A stretch of DNA of 61,847 nt, from positions 1 through 61,847 of IMG/VR virus record IMGVR_UViG_3300048587_000332; one strand, given 5' to 3'. Made by a program: the position numbers and the translations under genes. A model generated the notes under the pieces. The model was not told where the DNA came from, made no database searches, and was given only the letters and a program-made list of their open reading frames with translations. Source of the stretch: a virus. Shown here piece by piece: positions 7,163 to 14,986 of this stretch (its first letter is position 1; every line of letters begins with the position of its first letter).

Positions 7163-7407
7163 TGGAAGAAGCCTATAAAGACTACACCTTCAACATCAAC
7201 GTCTACCGGGGTGAGTATGTCACCCTCAAAATGAGACCGCGAGGTCTCGCCCTCACAGTGGCTACGCAACCGGAGCTTCGCTCTATCCGGGAGATTCTAA
7301 AGGCCGTAGGCGAACTGGTCGAGTGCATTAGTATAATCGAAAGAGGGGGCCTATTCTATGCGGATCAAGAAGGACAAGAGCCTGAGCCAAATACGGACGG
7401 AGAGTAA
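7159..7407 (+). CDS. Small hypothetical protein (82 aa)
   Basis: It starts at ATGATGG overlapping the previous stop. The N-terminal half is predicted beta (YTFNINVYRGEYVTLKM), followed by a helix and an acidic tail. No family is recognised. Its last 50 bp overlap the candidate small terminase gene in another frame. Confidence 0.5.
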   Translation: MMEEAYKDYTFNINVYRGEYVTLKMRPRGLALTVATQPELRSIREILKAVGELVECISIIERGGLFYADQEGQEPEPNTDGE

Positions 7408-7840
7408 AGCAATCGCAAAGCAATTCGTTGACTTGACTGTAGGCCAGGGCCTCTCACAAAGCGAAGCCGCTGTTGCCCTAGGCAATCCAGCTTCGCTGGA
7501 AAGCACGCCTGTACAGGCTGAAATTCAGCGCCTGCTAAGGCAGCAAGACCTCTCCAACGAACAGATCAATCGCCTTCTGACCGCTAAAGCGGTCGAGACA
7601 ATGCTAACTGCTGACCGCGCTAGCGACCAGTTGAAAGCTGCCGAACTACTAGCGAAGAAAAAGGAAGTCGGCTGGGCACCTGCGGAGAAGATCAACATTA
7701 ACATTGCGCTTCTCAAGGAACGCGAAGCACTCCTGGCGGATGTACTCGACTTCACGGGTTACGAGCAAAAAGGAGAAATCATTACAGCCGATTTCGAAGT
7801 TCCTTCGGAGGCTCTCGATTCAAAAAAGGAGGATCAGTGA
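7358..7840 (+). CDS. Candidate terminase small subunit / HTH DNA-binding protein (160 aa)
   Basis: Residues 15-45 (LTVGQGLSQSEAAVALGNP) read like the helix-turn-helix start of small terminase subunits, and the middle (LLTAKAVETMLTADRASDQLKAAELLAKK) like their oligomerisation helices. The C-terminus is acidic, as is often seen where the small subunit contacts the large one. Small terminases recognise the packaging site and regulate the motor. No other TerS candidate lies beside TerL (46067-47863), so the two subunits would be about 38 kb apart. A generic HTH regulator is a real alternative. Confidence 0.45.
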   Translation: MRIKKDKSLSQIRTESKAIAKQFVDLTVGQGLSQSEAAVALGNPASLESTPVQAEIQRLLRQQDLSNEQINRLLTAKAVETMLTADRASDQLKAAELLAKKKEVGWAPAEKININIALLKEREALLADVLDFTGYEQKGEIITADFEVPSEALDSKKEDQ

Positions 7841-8394
7841 AGGTTTTAATAGCTTGTGAATTTTCAGGCATCGTTCGAGATGCCTTCCTCCGCAAAGGAC
7901 ATATTGCTTTATCTTGTGATCTACTCCCAACTGAACAAGAAGGTCCCCACTTTCAAGGAAACGTTCTAAATATTCTACATGATGGATGGGATCTTATGAT
8001 AGCTCACCCTCCCTGCACGCATTTAGCGGTAAGTGGCGCTCGCTGGTGGAAGAGCAAACAGGCGGAGCAAGCAGAGGCTCTCGATTTTATCCGAGAGCTA
8101 CTCAACGCGCCAATTTCCAGAATTGCATTAGAAAATCCTATTTCACGCATCTCTACAGCAATCCGTAAACCGGATCAAATCGTTCAACCTTGGATGTTTG
8201 GTCATGGGGAGACTAAAGCCACTTGTTTATGGCTGAAAAATCTGCCGCCGCTGAAGCCGACCAACATTGTCACAGGACGAGAGGCTCGCATTCATCGTAT
8301 GGCTCCCTCAGTAACTCGATGGAAGGATCGTAGTCGTACCTATTATGGCATCGCGGAAGCAATGGCAGAACAGTGGGGAGAACGAAGTTCATGA
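7837..8394 (+). CDS. Small DNA cytosine methyltransferase-like protein (185 aa)
   Basis: The product begins MKVLIACEFSGIVRDAF (a Rossmann-type SAM-binding strand), and residues 53-66 contain LMIAHPPCTHLAVSG, the PPC motif of cytosine-C5 methyltransferases. A later NPISRIS and conserved Trp residues match the short phage family usually annotated as DNA cytosine methyltransferase. It is half the length of typical enzymes and lacks an obvious target-recognition domain. The start is GTG at 7837, overlapping the previous stop, with AAGGAGG upstream. It may protect phage DNA from host restriction. Confidence 0.7.
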   Translation: MKVLIACEFSGIVRDAFLRKGHIALSCDLLPTEQEGPHFQGNVLNILHDGWDLMIAHPPCTHLAVSGARWWKSKQAEQAEALDFIRELLNAPISRIALENPISRISTAIRKPDQIVQPWMFGHGETKATCLWLKNLPPLKPTNIVTGREARIHRMAPSVTRWKDRSRTYYGIAEAMAEQWGERSS

Positions 8395-8585
8395 GTGATT
8401 CCCCTTCATTCCAGGAAGTCTCTCACGATCCGGCCCTTGCAGGCCGCAAGCGGCCTAATGTCGGAGGGGCTATTGCCCCTCATTTCGGAGACAAGTCTGT
8501 CACTTGGGCTTTCACTCAGATCCTCGAAAAGACCTTCGTTCCTACCCTTCGGGTTGCCTTCGGCAGCGAAGCTGTGGTAGACTAG
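8391..8585 (+). CDS. Possible small protein (64 aa)
   Basis: The ATG at 8391 overlaps the methyltransferase stop (ATGA), and GGGGAG lies about 10 nt upstream. The 64-residue product (MSDSPSFQEVSHDPALAG...) has no recognised motif. Its last codons are occupied by the -35/-10 region of cassette C2 and by short hairpins, so the 3' end may be constrained by regulation rather than protein sequence. It could be spurious. Confidence 0.4.
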   Translation: MSDSPSFQEVSHDPALAGRKRPNVGGAIAPHFGDKSVTWAFTQILEKTFVPTLRVAFGSEAVVD

Positions 8586-8640
8586 TAGTGCAACCACCCG
8601 GAGAGCGGCGGATTCCGTGCGGGCGGTTCCGTCGTTTTCC
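8554..8640 (+). promoter_or_regulatory. Promoter-hairpin cassette C2
   Basis: TTGCCT (8554-8559), 18 bp, then TGG TAGACT (-10 at 8578-8583), then AGTAGTGCAACCACCCGGAGAG leading into a stem CGGCGGA/TCCGTCG (8606-8634) followed by TTTT. The order of promoter, CAC/AGAG leader, hairpin and T-run is that of the nine-copy family. A second promoter (8657-8665) lies between this terminator and the gene at 8672. Confidence 0.65.
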
Positions 8641-8656
8641 TTTTACGTTTGGTTTC

Positions 8657-8665
8657 TGTTATACT
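8657..8665 (+). promoter_or_regulatory. Extended -10 promoter giving a leaderless mRNA
   Basis: TGT TATACT ends 6 bp before the ATG at 8672. With initiation 6-7 nt downstream of the -10 box, the transcript would begin at or beside the start codon. There is no Shine-Dalgarno upstream of this gene. Confidence 0.6.
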
Positions 8666-8671
8666 GCGTTT

Positions 8672-9169
8672 ATGGATTTCATTACTTCCGACACCCATTT
8701 TGGCCACGCCAATATCATTCAGTATTGTCAACGCCCCTTTTCTTCCGTTGAAGAAATGGACGAAACCCTCATCGCCAACTGGAACTCTGTGGTAAAGCCG
8801 GAAGATTGGGTCTACCATCTTGGCGATTTTGCGCTCGGCAAAGCCGAAAATGTGGCGAAGTACCGTAATCGCCTTAATGGGCGTATCTTCCTGGTGCGCG
8901 GCAATCATGACCGACCCGAGGACTTCATGCTCAAGGCAGGTTTTACATCTGTAGTAGATCGTTACGTGTTTTCTACCCGTAAGCGCCCGGTAGTGGCCCA
9001 ACATCGGCCCAACATTCCTCGCATCAACCCCAACTTTGGGCTGTTTTATGGGCATGTTCACAATACTCCCCACGAACCCTTCACCGAGCATTCTCTTTGC
9101 GTTTGCGTGGAACTTCATGACTACAAACCACTTCCGTTAGATGAGGCATTCGCTCGACTGAATTTGTAG
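8672..9169 (+). CDS. Calcineurin-like metallophosphoesterase (165 aa)
   Basis: All the metal-site motifs of the family are visible: SDTHFGH (residues 6-12), GDFAL (about 50), GNHD (about 78) and a C-terminal GHVH (about 130). Such enzymes hydrolyse phosphomono- or diesters at a two-metal centre; small phage members may act on nucleotides or nucleic acids. The frame is open from 8504, but the ATG at 8672 directly precedes the conserved first strand. That ATG sits 6 nt after a -10 box, so the mRNA is probably leaderless. A second, unrelated-length enzyme of this fold is encoded at 20009. Confidence 0.85.
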   Translation: MDFITSDTHFGHANIIQYCQRPFSSVEEMDETLIANWNSVVKPEDWVYHLGDFALGKAENVAKYRNRLNGRIFLVRGNHDRPEDFMLKAGFTSVVDRYVFSTRKRPVVAQHRPNIPRINPNFGLFYGHVHNTPHEPFTEHSLCVCVELHDYKPLPLDEAFARLNL

Positions 9170-9198
9170 TATTTTTTCAGGGTACCCTTAGATTTTTC

Positions 9199-9227
9199 TT
9201 GCATTTTGGCCACAGAACCGCTATAGT
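9199..9227 (+). promoter_or_regulatory. Promoter giving a leaderless mRNA
   Basis: TTGCAT (9199-9204), 17 bp, then TATAGT (9222-9227), ending 6 bp before the ATG at 9234. Both boxes and the spacing fit sigma70. The geometry predicts a transcript starting at the start codon, and no ribosome-binding site is present. Confidence 0.65.
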
Positions 9228-9233
9228 TGGGGT

Positions 9234-9689
9234 ATGACACACACACCAACAATCCCAAACCCTCAAATTTTCAAAGCACCAAAGATCCAACATCAATCCG
9301 AACTCTCGGAATGCCGCTGCGGCCTAGACTATGACGTAGTGACTGGGAGACATTTCCCCCGAGTGTTAGGAAGTTCTTACGCAGCGGCCCAGACCCCCGA
9401 CGATTATTATGGGTCTCCGGAGTGTTTCGAAGTCACTATCCAGATTCGAGGCTACTGTCCTTTGAATTTTCCCTATGAAGATAGAGCAGATTTCGTTAAA
9501 TTCTGGGCGCTGCCTGAAAAAGATCGGGCAATTCTCTCAGCGAAATGCGTTTTCCTGGAAATTGCCCCTATCGAAGAACTCTGCGACTTGGAACACTTCG
9601 ACGTTTCCGGGCCACACCACTTTGCCTACCACTGCAAGGGGGACAAGCTGTTCTTCTCTTGCACTTACGAGGGTTATGAGATTTGCTAG
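9234..9689 (+). CDS. Hypothetical protein, leaderless (151 aa)
   Basis: The N-terminus is Pro/Thr-rich (MTHTPTIPNPQIFKAP); the rest is a mixed fold with eight Cys residues, including CRCG near residue 27 and ECFEV/CPLNF, so metal binding is possible but no standard motif is clear. No family is recognised. The gene has its own well-formed promoter and no Shine-Dalgarno. It is followed by two small hairpins and the secreted-protein gene at 9720. Confidence 0.55.
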   Translation: MTHTPTIPNPQIFKAPKIQHQSELSECRCGLDYDVVTGRHFPRVLGSSYAAAQTPDDYYGSPECFEVTIQIRGYCPLNFPYEDRADFVKFWALPEKDRAILSAKCVFLEIAPIEELCDLEHFDVSGPHHFAYHCKGDKLFFSCTYEGYEIC

Positions 9690-9719
9690 GGGCCGGAGGC
9701 CTTTCCAAAGGAAAACACA

Positions 9720-10346
9720 ATGAAACTCACATTCACACTTTTGACACTCTGCTTTGCGCTTAGCGCCCAGGTGCTGCCCGTCATCGACGCCACACCTGGT
9801 ACGCAACTCTGTATCCTCAACGACTCCGACGAAACGGTCGGCTACAACATTCAGTTCAGGGAGCCACTTGGCTCCCCCGCACAACCTTCTTTCGAAGCCT
9901 TTGGACCGCAAGCGGCCCTTCTAGGAGGGCTTGCTCCGCAAGCACTAGCTTGCTACACGTTCGCTGAACCCGGCACCTACTGGGCTGCCAACGTATCGCC
10001 CTTCGGCGCTCCGCGCATCTTTGTCCTGACGGACACTGGCGTGCTACGCACGCAAAAACCCGGCGTGAAACGCACGCTTCCATGGTTTGAACTGAACGCG
10101 GATACGGAACTCGTGCTCGTGAACACGGGAGAAACGCCGGTCAGCGTGGCGGCTATCTACCGCGAACGCAACGGCGTTGAAGTGTTTCGCTCAGAAACCG
10201 TCGTTGGCCCCTACCAACAGGCGAGGCTCCGCCTTGATTTCGAGCGCCTTCGCGACCTAAACGGCTCCGTGACCTTGATTGACACACTCAATCTCGGTAC
10301 ACTGGTAACGGCGGCGCACTTCGCGCCCAAGGGCATTGTTTACTAG
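9720..10346 (+). CDS. Secreted hypothetical protein with Sec signal peptide (208 aa)
   Basis: The N-terminus MKLTFTLLTLCFALSAQ is a typical Sec signal peptide with a likely cut after Ser-Ala. The mature 190 residues are predicted all-beta (strand-rich, many Gly/Pro/Thr, few charges), in keeping with one or two beta-sandwich domains. No enzyme motif is seen. A secreted phage protein expressed with early/replication genes could alter the host envelope, for example superinfection exclusion, or act outside the cell. AAAGGA in the arm of a small hairpin (9702-9714) is the ribosome-binding site. Confidence 0.65.
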   Translation: MKLTFTLLTLCFALSAQVLPVIDATPGTQLCILNDSDETVGYNIQFREPLGSPAQPSFEAFGPQAALLGGLAPQALACYTFAEPGTYWAANVSPFGAPRIFVLTDTGVLRTQKPGVKRTLPWFELNADTELVLVNTGETPVSVAAIYRERNGVEVFRSETVVGPYQQARLRLDFERLRDLNGSVTLIDTLNLGTLVTAAHFAPKGIVY

Positions 10347-10355
10347 GAGGGTACT

Positions 10356-10451
10356 GTGCCCAAGACGTTTCGGCTACCGAGGGTAAGCGGATCAACTGGC
10401 TGGTGTCCTGCTCGCGGCGGCAAGGGAATGGAGGAGGGAAGCGATGATTGA
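10356..10451 (+). CDS. Small basic peptide gene (31 aa)
   Basis: A GTG-initiated frame of 31 codons with a strong AGGAGG at 10345-10350, 5 nt before the start. The product (MPKTFRLPRVSGSTGW...) is basic and Gly-rich, with no recognised motif. Its stop overlaps the start of the HNH gene at 10444, so it may be a coupling leader peptide rather than a functional protein. Confidence 0.45.
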   Translation: MPKTFRLPRVSGSTGWCPARGGKGMEEGSDD

Positions 10452-11013
10452 CCTGAACGAACTGGAGCGGCTGCTGGCGGAAGCATACCCGATGGCTCCG
10501 ATTCCTGGAATAACGGGTTACATGGCCGGGAGCGATGGACACATTTGGTCCTTCACTAATTGGCGAGGGAGGGGGATTAGTAAGTTGGCCGAGTCAATTA
10601 ACCGAGATGGGTATCCGGTCGTGTGTACAAGGGTCAGCGGACGGGGGTTAAGGCGTCAGGTACACAGGCTGATATGCACTGCATTTCACGGCGCAAAGAA
10701 GAACCGCCAACATCAGGTACGACACCTAAACGGGATCAAGACCGACAATCGCCCCTGCAATCTAGCGTGGGGAACTGCAAAAGAAAACGCAGAAGATCGG
10801 GATAGACACGAGACGACCGCCCGTGGTGAATCTAACGGCTTCTCGAAACTCACCAGCGCCGACGTCTTAGCTGCTCGTCGCTTTCATGAGAGGGGAATGC
10901 CGATGAGCATTATGGCGAGTTTCCTTGGTGTATCTACTGACGGGCTATCTTTGGCTGTCCACAAGAAATCTTGGAAACACGTGCCGAGTCAAGGAGGTTA
11001 TTGTGGGGATTGA
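10444..11013 (+). CDS. HNH homing endonuclease with NUMOD4-type domain (189 aa)
   Basis: Residues 18-40 (IPGITGYMAGSDGHIWSF) match the NUMOD4 module of intron/free-standing homing nucleases. The HNH_3 core follows: VHRLICTAFHG, HLNGIKTDNRPCNLAWGT and TAKENAEDRDRH. The C-terminal 60 residues (SKLTSADVLAARRFHERGM...) read as a helix-turn-helix DNA-binding tail. The enzyme would make a site-specific DNA cut promoting spread of its own gene. It is free-standing; I see no intron in its neighbours. GGAGGAGGG precedes the start. Confidence 0.9.
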   Translation: MIDLNELERLLAEAYPMAPIPGITGYMAGSDGHIWSFTNWRGRGISKLAESINRDGYPVVCTRVSGRGLRRQVHRLICTAFHGAKKNRQHQVRHLNGIKTDNRPCNLAWGTAKENAEDRDRHETTARGESNGFSKLTSADVLAARRFHERGMPMSIMASFLGVSTDGLSLAVHKKSWKHVPSQGGYCGD

Positions 11014-11329
11014 TCTAGATGCGCTGGAAGCGGCTATGCGAGAAGCTACGCCGGGACCGTGGGCTTTTGATTCGTACAGCACCGTGCAATCAGCGCCCCG
11101 CATTCAAGAATATGAGTTTGACGAGAGCGTCGAGCCGGATGTGTGCAAGGTGCCGCGAACAGGGCACGGTGATTTGGGCACAGTCCAGGGAGTGAAAGAC
11201 GCGGAGTTGATCGTCGCTGCCGTGAACGCCCTTCCCGGCCTCATCCGCGAACTGCGCGAACTCCGCGCGGATCGCGAGCGGCCGGACTGGTTGAATGCCG
11301 CCTTTGGCGGCGGAAAGGAAAACCAATGA
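11003..11329 (+). CDS. Ead/Ea22-like phage protein (108 aa)
   Basis: The start is GTG at 11003 with AGGAGG 6 nt upstream, inside the end of the HNH gene. The opening LEAAMREATPGPWAFD and the later KDAELIVAAVNALPGLIREL are the two signatures of the Ead/Ea22-like family found in accessory regions of many phages. The function of the family is not established. The C-terminus is a basic helix. Confidence 0.7.
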   Translation: MGIDLDALEAAMREATPGPWAFDSYSTVQSAPRIQEYEFDESVEPDVCKVPRTGHGDLGTVQGVKDAELIVAAVNALPGLIRELRELRADRERPDWLNAAFGGGKENQ

Positions 11330-11700
11330 ATCTAAACGAAGCTCGCGAACTCGCGCGTTCGCGCCCTGTTTTCGGATCAGTCGCTTGGCTCGAAGCGCGA
11401 GAGCTTTTGGCTCTAGCGCTGTTAGCCGAACAGAATTTCCGTTTAGCAACTTCGTTGCTAAAACAGGTTGACGATGCCGCTGCCTTGGATGAAGAGAGTG
11501 AAGCACTTGCCCTAGCGTTAAAAGACAACAGCAAACTAACGGATTTTGCGGATCAAGAAGTTGCTGGAATTGAGGAAGATTACGGAGTCTCTGAGAAAGA
11601 GCTTCGCGCTTTTGTCTCTAAGCCGCCAGGTCTGCTGAACTTAAAGGGGCTTCGCGAACTGGCGGAAGCTTTTGAAGAGGAGGAAGACGAAGATGTCTAG
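11326..11700 (+). CDS. Helical hypothetical protein (124 aa)
   Basis: A nearly all-helical, Leu/Ala/Glu-rich protein (ARELLALALLAEQNF) with an acidic C-terminus (EAFEEEEDEDV). It overlaps the previous gene by 4 nt and the methyltransferase by 8 nt. No family is recognised. Its 3' end also encodes the GAGGAGG that serves the methyltransferase start. Confidence 0.55.
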   Translation: MNLNEARELARSRPVFGSVAWLEARELLALALLAEQNFRLATSLLKQVDDAAALDEESEALALALKDNSKLTDFADQEVAGIEEDYGVSEKELRAFVSKPPGLLNLKGLRELAEAFEEEEDEDV

Positions 11701-12598
11701 CGATTCTGCACAGATGGACAAGATTTCAGGCGAAATGAGCAAGCGGCCCTTAGCTATCGATCTGTTTTGCGGCTTAGGCGGATGGACGGAAGGGCTGCTT
11801 GCTACTGGTTGGCGGGTGATCGGCTTCGATATTGAGCAGCACGTCTACGGCGATAAGCGGTACCCGGCGGAAATGGTCGTGCAGGATGTTCTCACGTTGC
11901 ACGGATCGCAATTTAAAAATGCCGACCTGATCGTCGCCTCGCCCCCGTGCCAGAAGTATTCCTACATGGCGATGCCGTGGTCCAAGGCGAAGGCTCTCGC
12001 AGAGTATTACCGGGGGAGTGCTGAGCGACTAGCGGACCTGAACGCGCTCTTCGATGCCTGTTTCCGTATCCAGCGGGAGGCGTCGGAAGCTGCGGGCCGT
12101 CACATTCCGATGGTCGTCGAGAACGTGAGGGGTGCACAGCGTTGGGTTGGCCGAGCGAAGGGGCACTACGGCAGCTACTATCTCTGGGGCGACGTGCCCT
12201 CACTGATGCCGATGCCAACATCACTCAAGAACACCGGAGGGTCATGGTTTGGTGAGCGAGACGGGAAGCCCATCGATCGTAATGACCCGCGCGAGGGGTA
12301 TAAGAGTGCTGGCTTAAATTGGTCCGACCGCTCGAAGCGAGGTCAGGACTTTACACGGATTGCGGGGCGGCAGGCTGGCATCAAGCAGGGAGGGTTACCC
12401 GGCACTGCTCGGTGTGATCGAGGCGCGGCGTCTGTATCTTCCCGCTCGAACGCGCGCAAGCAGGCATCGGCGGAAATCGCGAAGATTCCGTTCGCCTTGG
12501 CTCGGCATATAGGAGAAGTCTATGGCGATCAATGGCGACGCCAATGGCCGGGGTCTCTAGTGGGTGGCAATGGCACCGTTGAAGAGAAGGAGACCTAA
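11693..12598 (+). CDS. DNA (cytosine-5) methyltransferase (301 aa)
   Basis: Motif I DLFCGLGGWTEGL (about residues 22-34), motif IV with the catalytic Cys in VASPPCQKYS (about 80-89), and motif VI MVVENV (about 142-147) identify a C5 methyltransferase. It transfers a methyl group from SAM to cytosine C5 in a specific sequence. The region between motifs VIII and X (about 190-260) would be the target-recognition domain. No restriction partner is nearby, so it is probably an orphan enzyme protecting phage DNA. The ATG at 11693 follows GAGGAGG. It is one of three DNA methyltransferase genes in the genome. Confidence 0.9.
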   Translation: MSSDSAQMDKISGEMSKRPLAIDLFCGLGGWTEGLLATGWRVIGFDIEQHVYGDKRYPAEMVVQDVLTLHGSQFKNADLIVASPPCQKYSYMAMPWSKAKALAEYYRGSAERLADLNALFDACFRIQREASEAAGRHIPMVVENVRGAQRWVGRAKGHYGSYYLWGDVPSLMPMPTSLKNTGGSWFGERDGKPIDRNDPREGYKSAGLNWSDRSKRGQDFTRIAGRQAGIKQGGLPGTARCDRGAASVSSRSNARKQASAEIAKIPFALARHIGEVYGDQWRRQWPGSLVGGNGTVEEKET

Positions 12599-12602
12599 GG
12601 AA

Positions 12603-13001
12603 ATGACATACACAACAGATGAATTGCGGAAGCTCCAGAATTACTACGGCGAGCGGGCGGTGGACCTGCTACTTAAGTGGGGCGGTGCGGTAGCGAGTAT
12701 TGGGCGCCCGGTCGGGAATGGACCGTGGGTTAATCGTGAGGGCACAGTCTGCTCAGCAGCGCACACGTTCACGATATGGGATTCAAACGAGGCTGCGCTG
12801 ATCCTGCGCCCGGAGCGCCGGAAGGTCAAGGCGACGCAATTTGTTTTCACGCCTCTAGCGTCAACGCCGCGATTCCTTACAGCGGGGGAATGGTATCTTA
12901 TGGGAATGTTTGTCTGCGACGTGTATGGGGGTGTTGAGGCCATACCCTACAAACGTACTGAGGTCGAGATTGAAATTGAGGAGGACGAAGATGAAGCTTG
13001 A
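12603..13001 (+). CDS. Hypothetical protein (132 aa)
   Basis: The frame is open from 12564, but the ATG at 12603 follows GAAGGAGACCTAAGG and lies just after the methyltransferase stop. The product has a mixed fold and an acidic C-terminus (EVEIEIEEDEDEA). No motif or family is recognised. It overlaps the next gene by 11 nt. Confidence 0.55.
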   Translation: MTYTTDELRKLQNYYGERAVDLLLKWGGAVASIGRPVGNGPWVNREGTVCSAAHTFTIWDSNEAALILRPERRKVKATQFVFTPLASTPRFLTAGEWYLMGMFVCDVYGGVEAIPYKRTEVEIEIEEDEDEA

Positions 13002-13284
13002 TAAAGAACGGAAGCGGTATTACGCTAACGAACGTAAATTCATACCCAAGGGTCAGAAATCGTTAGCTGAGAAATTGGATGAGCATTTCGCAATGCGTGG
13101 ATGGGAGGATCGCTATTCCGGGACTATCCAGGCGGAGGAGCGCTCAGTCATTCAGAGCGTTTTAGCAGAAGTGGAACGTTTCGAGCGCGGAGGCTTCGGG
13201 CTATCGCCCGGAGGCCGCTCGCTCGGTCAAGCGAGATCCTTTGGATCTCCCCACAATGACCACTTCGAAGAAGGGGAGGCTTAA
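12991..13284 (+). CDS. Hypothetical protein (97 aa)
   Basis: It starts at the ATG at 12991, inside the acidic tail of the previous gene, with GAGGAGG upstream; the longer frame from 12910 is out of context. The N-terminal 30 residues are strongly basic (MKLDKERKRYYANERK); the C-terminus is Gly/Ser-rich and acidic. Its stop overlaps the ATG of the nuclease gene. No family is recognised. Confidence 0.55.
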   Translation: MKLDKERKRYYANERKFIPKGQKSLAEKLDEHFAMRGWEDRYSGTIQAEERSVIQSVLAEVERFERGGFGLSPGGRSLGQARSFGSPHNDHFEEGEA

Positions 13285-14123
13285 TGGCTAAGTTTCGTCT
13301 TAACGACCTTAATTCAGATCCCATCAACCAAGCGATCCTCGACTGCGACCTTCCCGACTACTACACTGACAGCGCGGCGGCTTCCGCCATGTGCGCCTTA
13401 GAGGCTTACGCCTCGGCGGATGCAGACGGGTTTCGCATTGTAGGCGTCGAGCAGGAGTTCGAAGAGACGCTCGACTACTGGCCTTTCAAGTTCAAATGGG
13501 TCGCCGATCTGATCGCGTACAACCCCTCCCAGATCGTCATCGTTGATTGGAAAATCACAACCAATCCCGATAAACGCTGGGAATCAAAGATTGTCGATAG
13601 CTGGCAGTGGCGGCTCTACAGTTACTTCATCCAGCAGCGTTTTCCCAAACTGAATGTCAAGTTCCTCTATCGCGGTATTCCCCGCGCTGGAAGTGGCAAA
13701 CCTCGCCAAGTCGCTCTTACGTCAACATCCTCTTACTGGAACTACCAACTAGGTAAGGTACCTCTTTACCTGCGGCAGAGTGCCTCCCAGTTAGAGTCCC
13801 TCCGCGAAGCAGAACGCTGGCCGGAATACCGCCCTTCCGGCTGTGGCGCTTTCGGGCGTGACTGCCCCTTTATGACAGGGTGCCTCTCAACCGGCACCCC
13901 CGCAGGTGTGCTAAAATTAGAGCACCTGTCGCATTCGACCCTCGATAAATTCGCTCTCTGCCCCGAGAGGCTGCGCCTATCGAAACTGACGGGAACTGAA
14001 GAAGATGGGATGGCGCTTCAGGTCGGCAAAGCGGCTCATGCCGCCATCGCCGCCGCCTATATGCAAATTCGCGACTGGCAAATCGCCACTGGGTTCAACA
14101 CCGGAAAGGAACTTACTCTATGA
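13284..14123 (+). CDS. PD-(D/E)XK nuclease, RecB/Cas4-like, with apparently permuted motifs (279 aa)
   Basis: Residues 50-95 hold VEQEFEETLDYWPFK, then FKWVADLIAYNP and IVIVDWKIT: the acidic, D and D/E-x-K elements of a PD-(D/E)XK active site. They are followed by WQWRLYSYFIQQ, the Q/W-x-x-x-Y motif, and a Cys cluster (CGAFGRDCPFMTGC) like the Fe-S site of RecB/Cas4 nucleases. The element normally at the N-terminus, LSHSTLDKFALCPERL plus a G-x-x-x-H helix (QVGKAAHAAIA), is at the C-terminus instead (about 210-260). The adjacent Sak4-like gene suggests a recombination role. See findings. Confidence 0.75.
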   Translation: MAKFRLNDLNSDPINQAILDCDLPDYYTDSAAASAMCALEAYASADADGFRIVGVEQEFEETLDYWPFKFKWVADLIAYNPSQIVIVDWKITTNPDKRWESKIVDSWQWRLYSYFIQQRFPKLNVKFLYRGIPRAGSGKPRQVALTSTSSYWNYQLGKVPLYLRQSASQLESLREAERWPEYRPSGCGAFGRDCPFMTGCLSTGTPAGVLKLEHLSHSTLDKFALCPERLRLSKLTGTEEDGMALQVGKAAHAAIAAAYMQIRDWQIATGFNTGKELTL

Positions 14124-14986
14124 ACCTTCTTAGTTTTAAGCCGAAAGACGCGCCCGTCTTGCGGCCTCGTAAGCTGACGGACGAAGAACCTCAGCAACAG
14201 AAAATCTTCATGTACGGTGCCTCGGGCACCGGAAAGACGAAAGCCCTTACGGGTTTCCTCAAAGCAGGCCTAAAGGTGGCGGTCCTCTCGACCGAAGCCG
14301 GAGGCCACGGGCTTCGTACCGTTCGCGCTGACCTGCTGGCCGAAGGTAAGCCCGAACTTCTCGACAATCTTGTCTTTTTCGACCTTGCCACCTACCAGGA
14401 AGTAAAAGCCTTCATCGAAAACTTTGCGGAGCTCCCCCTTGGCGACGGCAAAACGATGGTCGATTTCAACCCCGACCTCCTCGCCTGGGACGGACTCTCC
14501 AACTTCCAGACCAACTACATTGACGAGTACGTTCTCTCCAAAGACTACGCAGGCAAGGTAGACAAGGCGGGAGGCCAGATGCGCGAAGAGGGTCTCGTTG
14601 CCGGGGAGAAAGACTGGGACGCCATCGGGCGTGTTTCCAAGCGCGTCCTGGACGACTTCCTGCACTTACAGGCGGTTTCTTCGAAACCCCTACATTACTA
14701 CATCAACGCTTGGGAGTACGAGCCTGCCGCGCCGCAGCCGGGGCGCGAAGTCAAACAGGCGGATACGATCTACCGCCCCGCACTGGTGGGCGCTACCCGT
14801 ACCCAGGTGGCGGGATACTTCGACTTCGTTTTCCGCTCGGTGCGAAAGTACCCCATCGGGAAGAAAGAACTCACCTACGAATACGTTATCGCTTCGCCTG
14901 AATGTGTCAGCAAGCAGCGCGGCAATGACTTACAGCCAACCGAACCCGCCGACATGGAGGCCCTGTGGAAGAAAATCAACAAGTAA
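14120..14986 (+). CDS. Sak4-like RecA-fold ATPase (AAA_24) (288 aa)
   Basis: The Walker A motif GASGTGKT is at about residues 33-40. A hydrophobic strand and acidic residue (DLLAWDGLSNFQ, about 118-130) fit the Walker B position of the AAA_24/Sak4 family. These phage proteins are single-strand-annealing recombinases related to the RecA core and are usually encoded next to an exonuclease and an ssDNA-binding protein. Here the upstream PD-(D/E)XK gene and the gene at 15363 would be those partners. It overlaps the nuclease gene by 4 nt. Confidence 0.8.
   Translation: MNLLSFKPKDAPVLRPRKLTDEEPQQQKIFMYGASGTGKTKALTGFLKAGLKVAVLSTEAGGHGLRTVRADLLAEGKPELLDNLVFFDLATYQEVKAFIENFAELPLGDGKTMVDFNPDLLAWDGLSNFQTNYIDEYVLSKDYAGKVDKAGGQMREEGLVAGEKDWDAIGRVSKRVLDDFLHLQAVSSKPLHYYINAWEYEPAAPQPGREVKQADTIYRPALVGATRTQVAGYFDFVFRSVRKYPIGKKELTYEYVIASPECVSKQRGNDLQPTEPADMEALWKKINK

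Noticed and set aside
11090-11506. Leftward 138-codon frame
   Set aside because: Antisense to two well-supported overlapping (+) genes.
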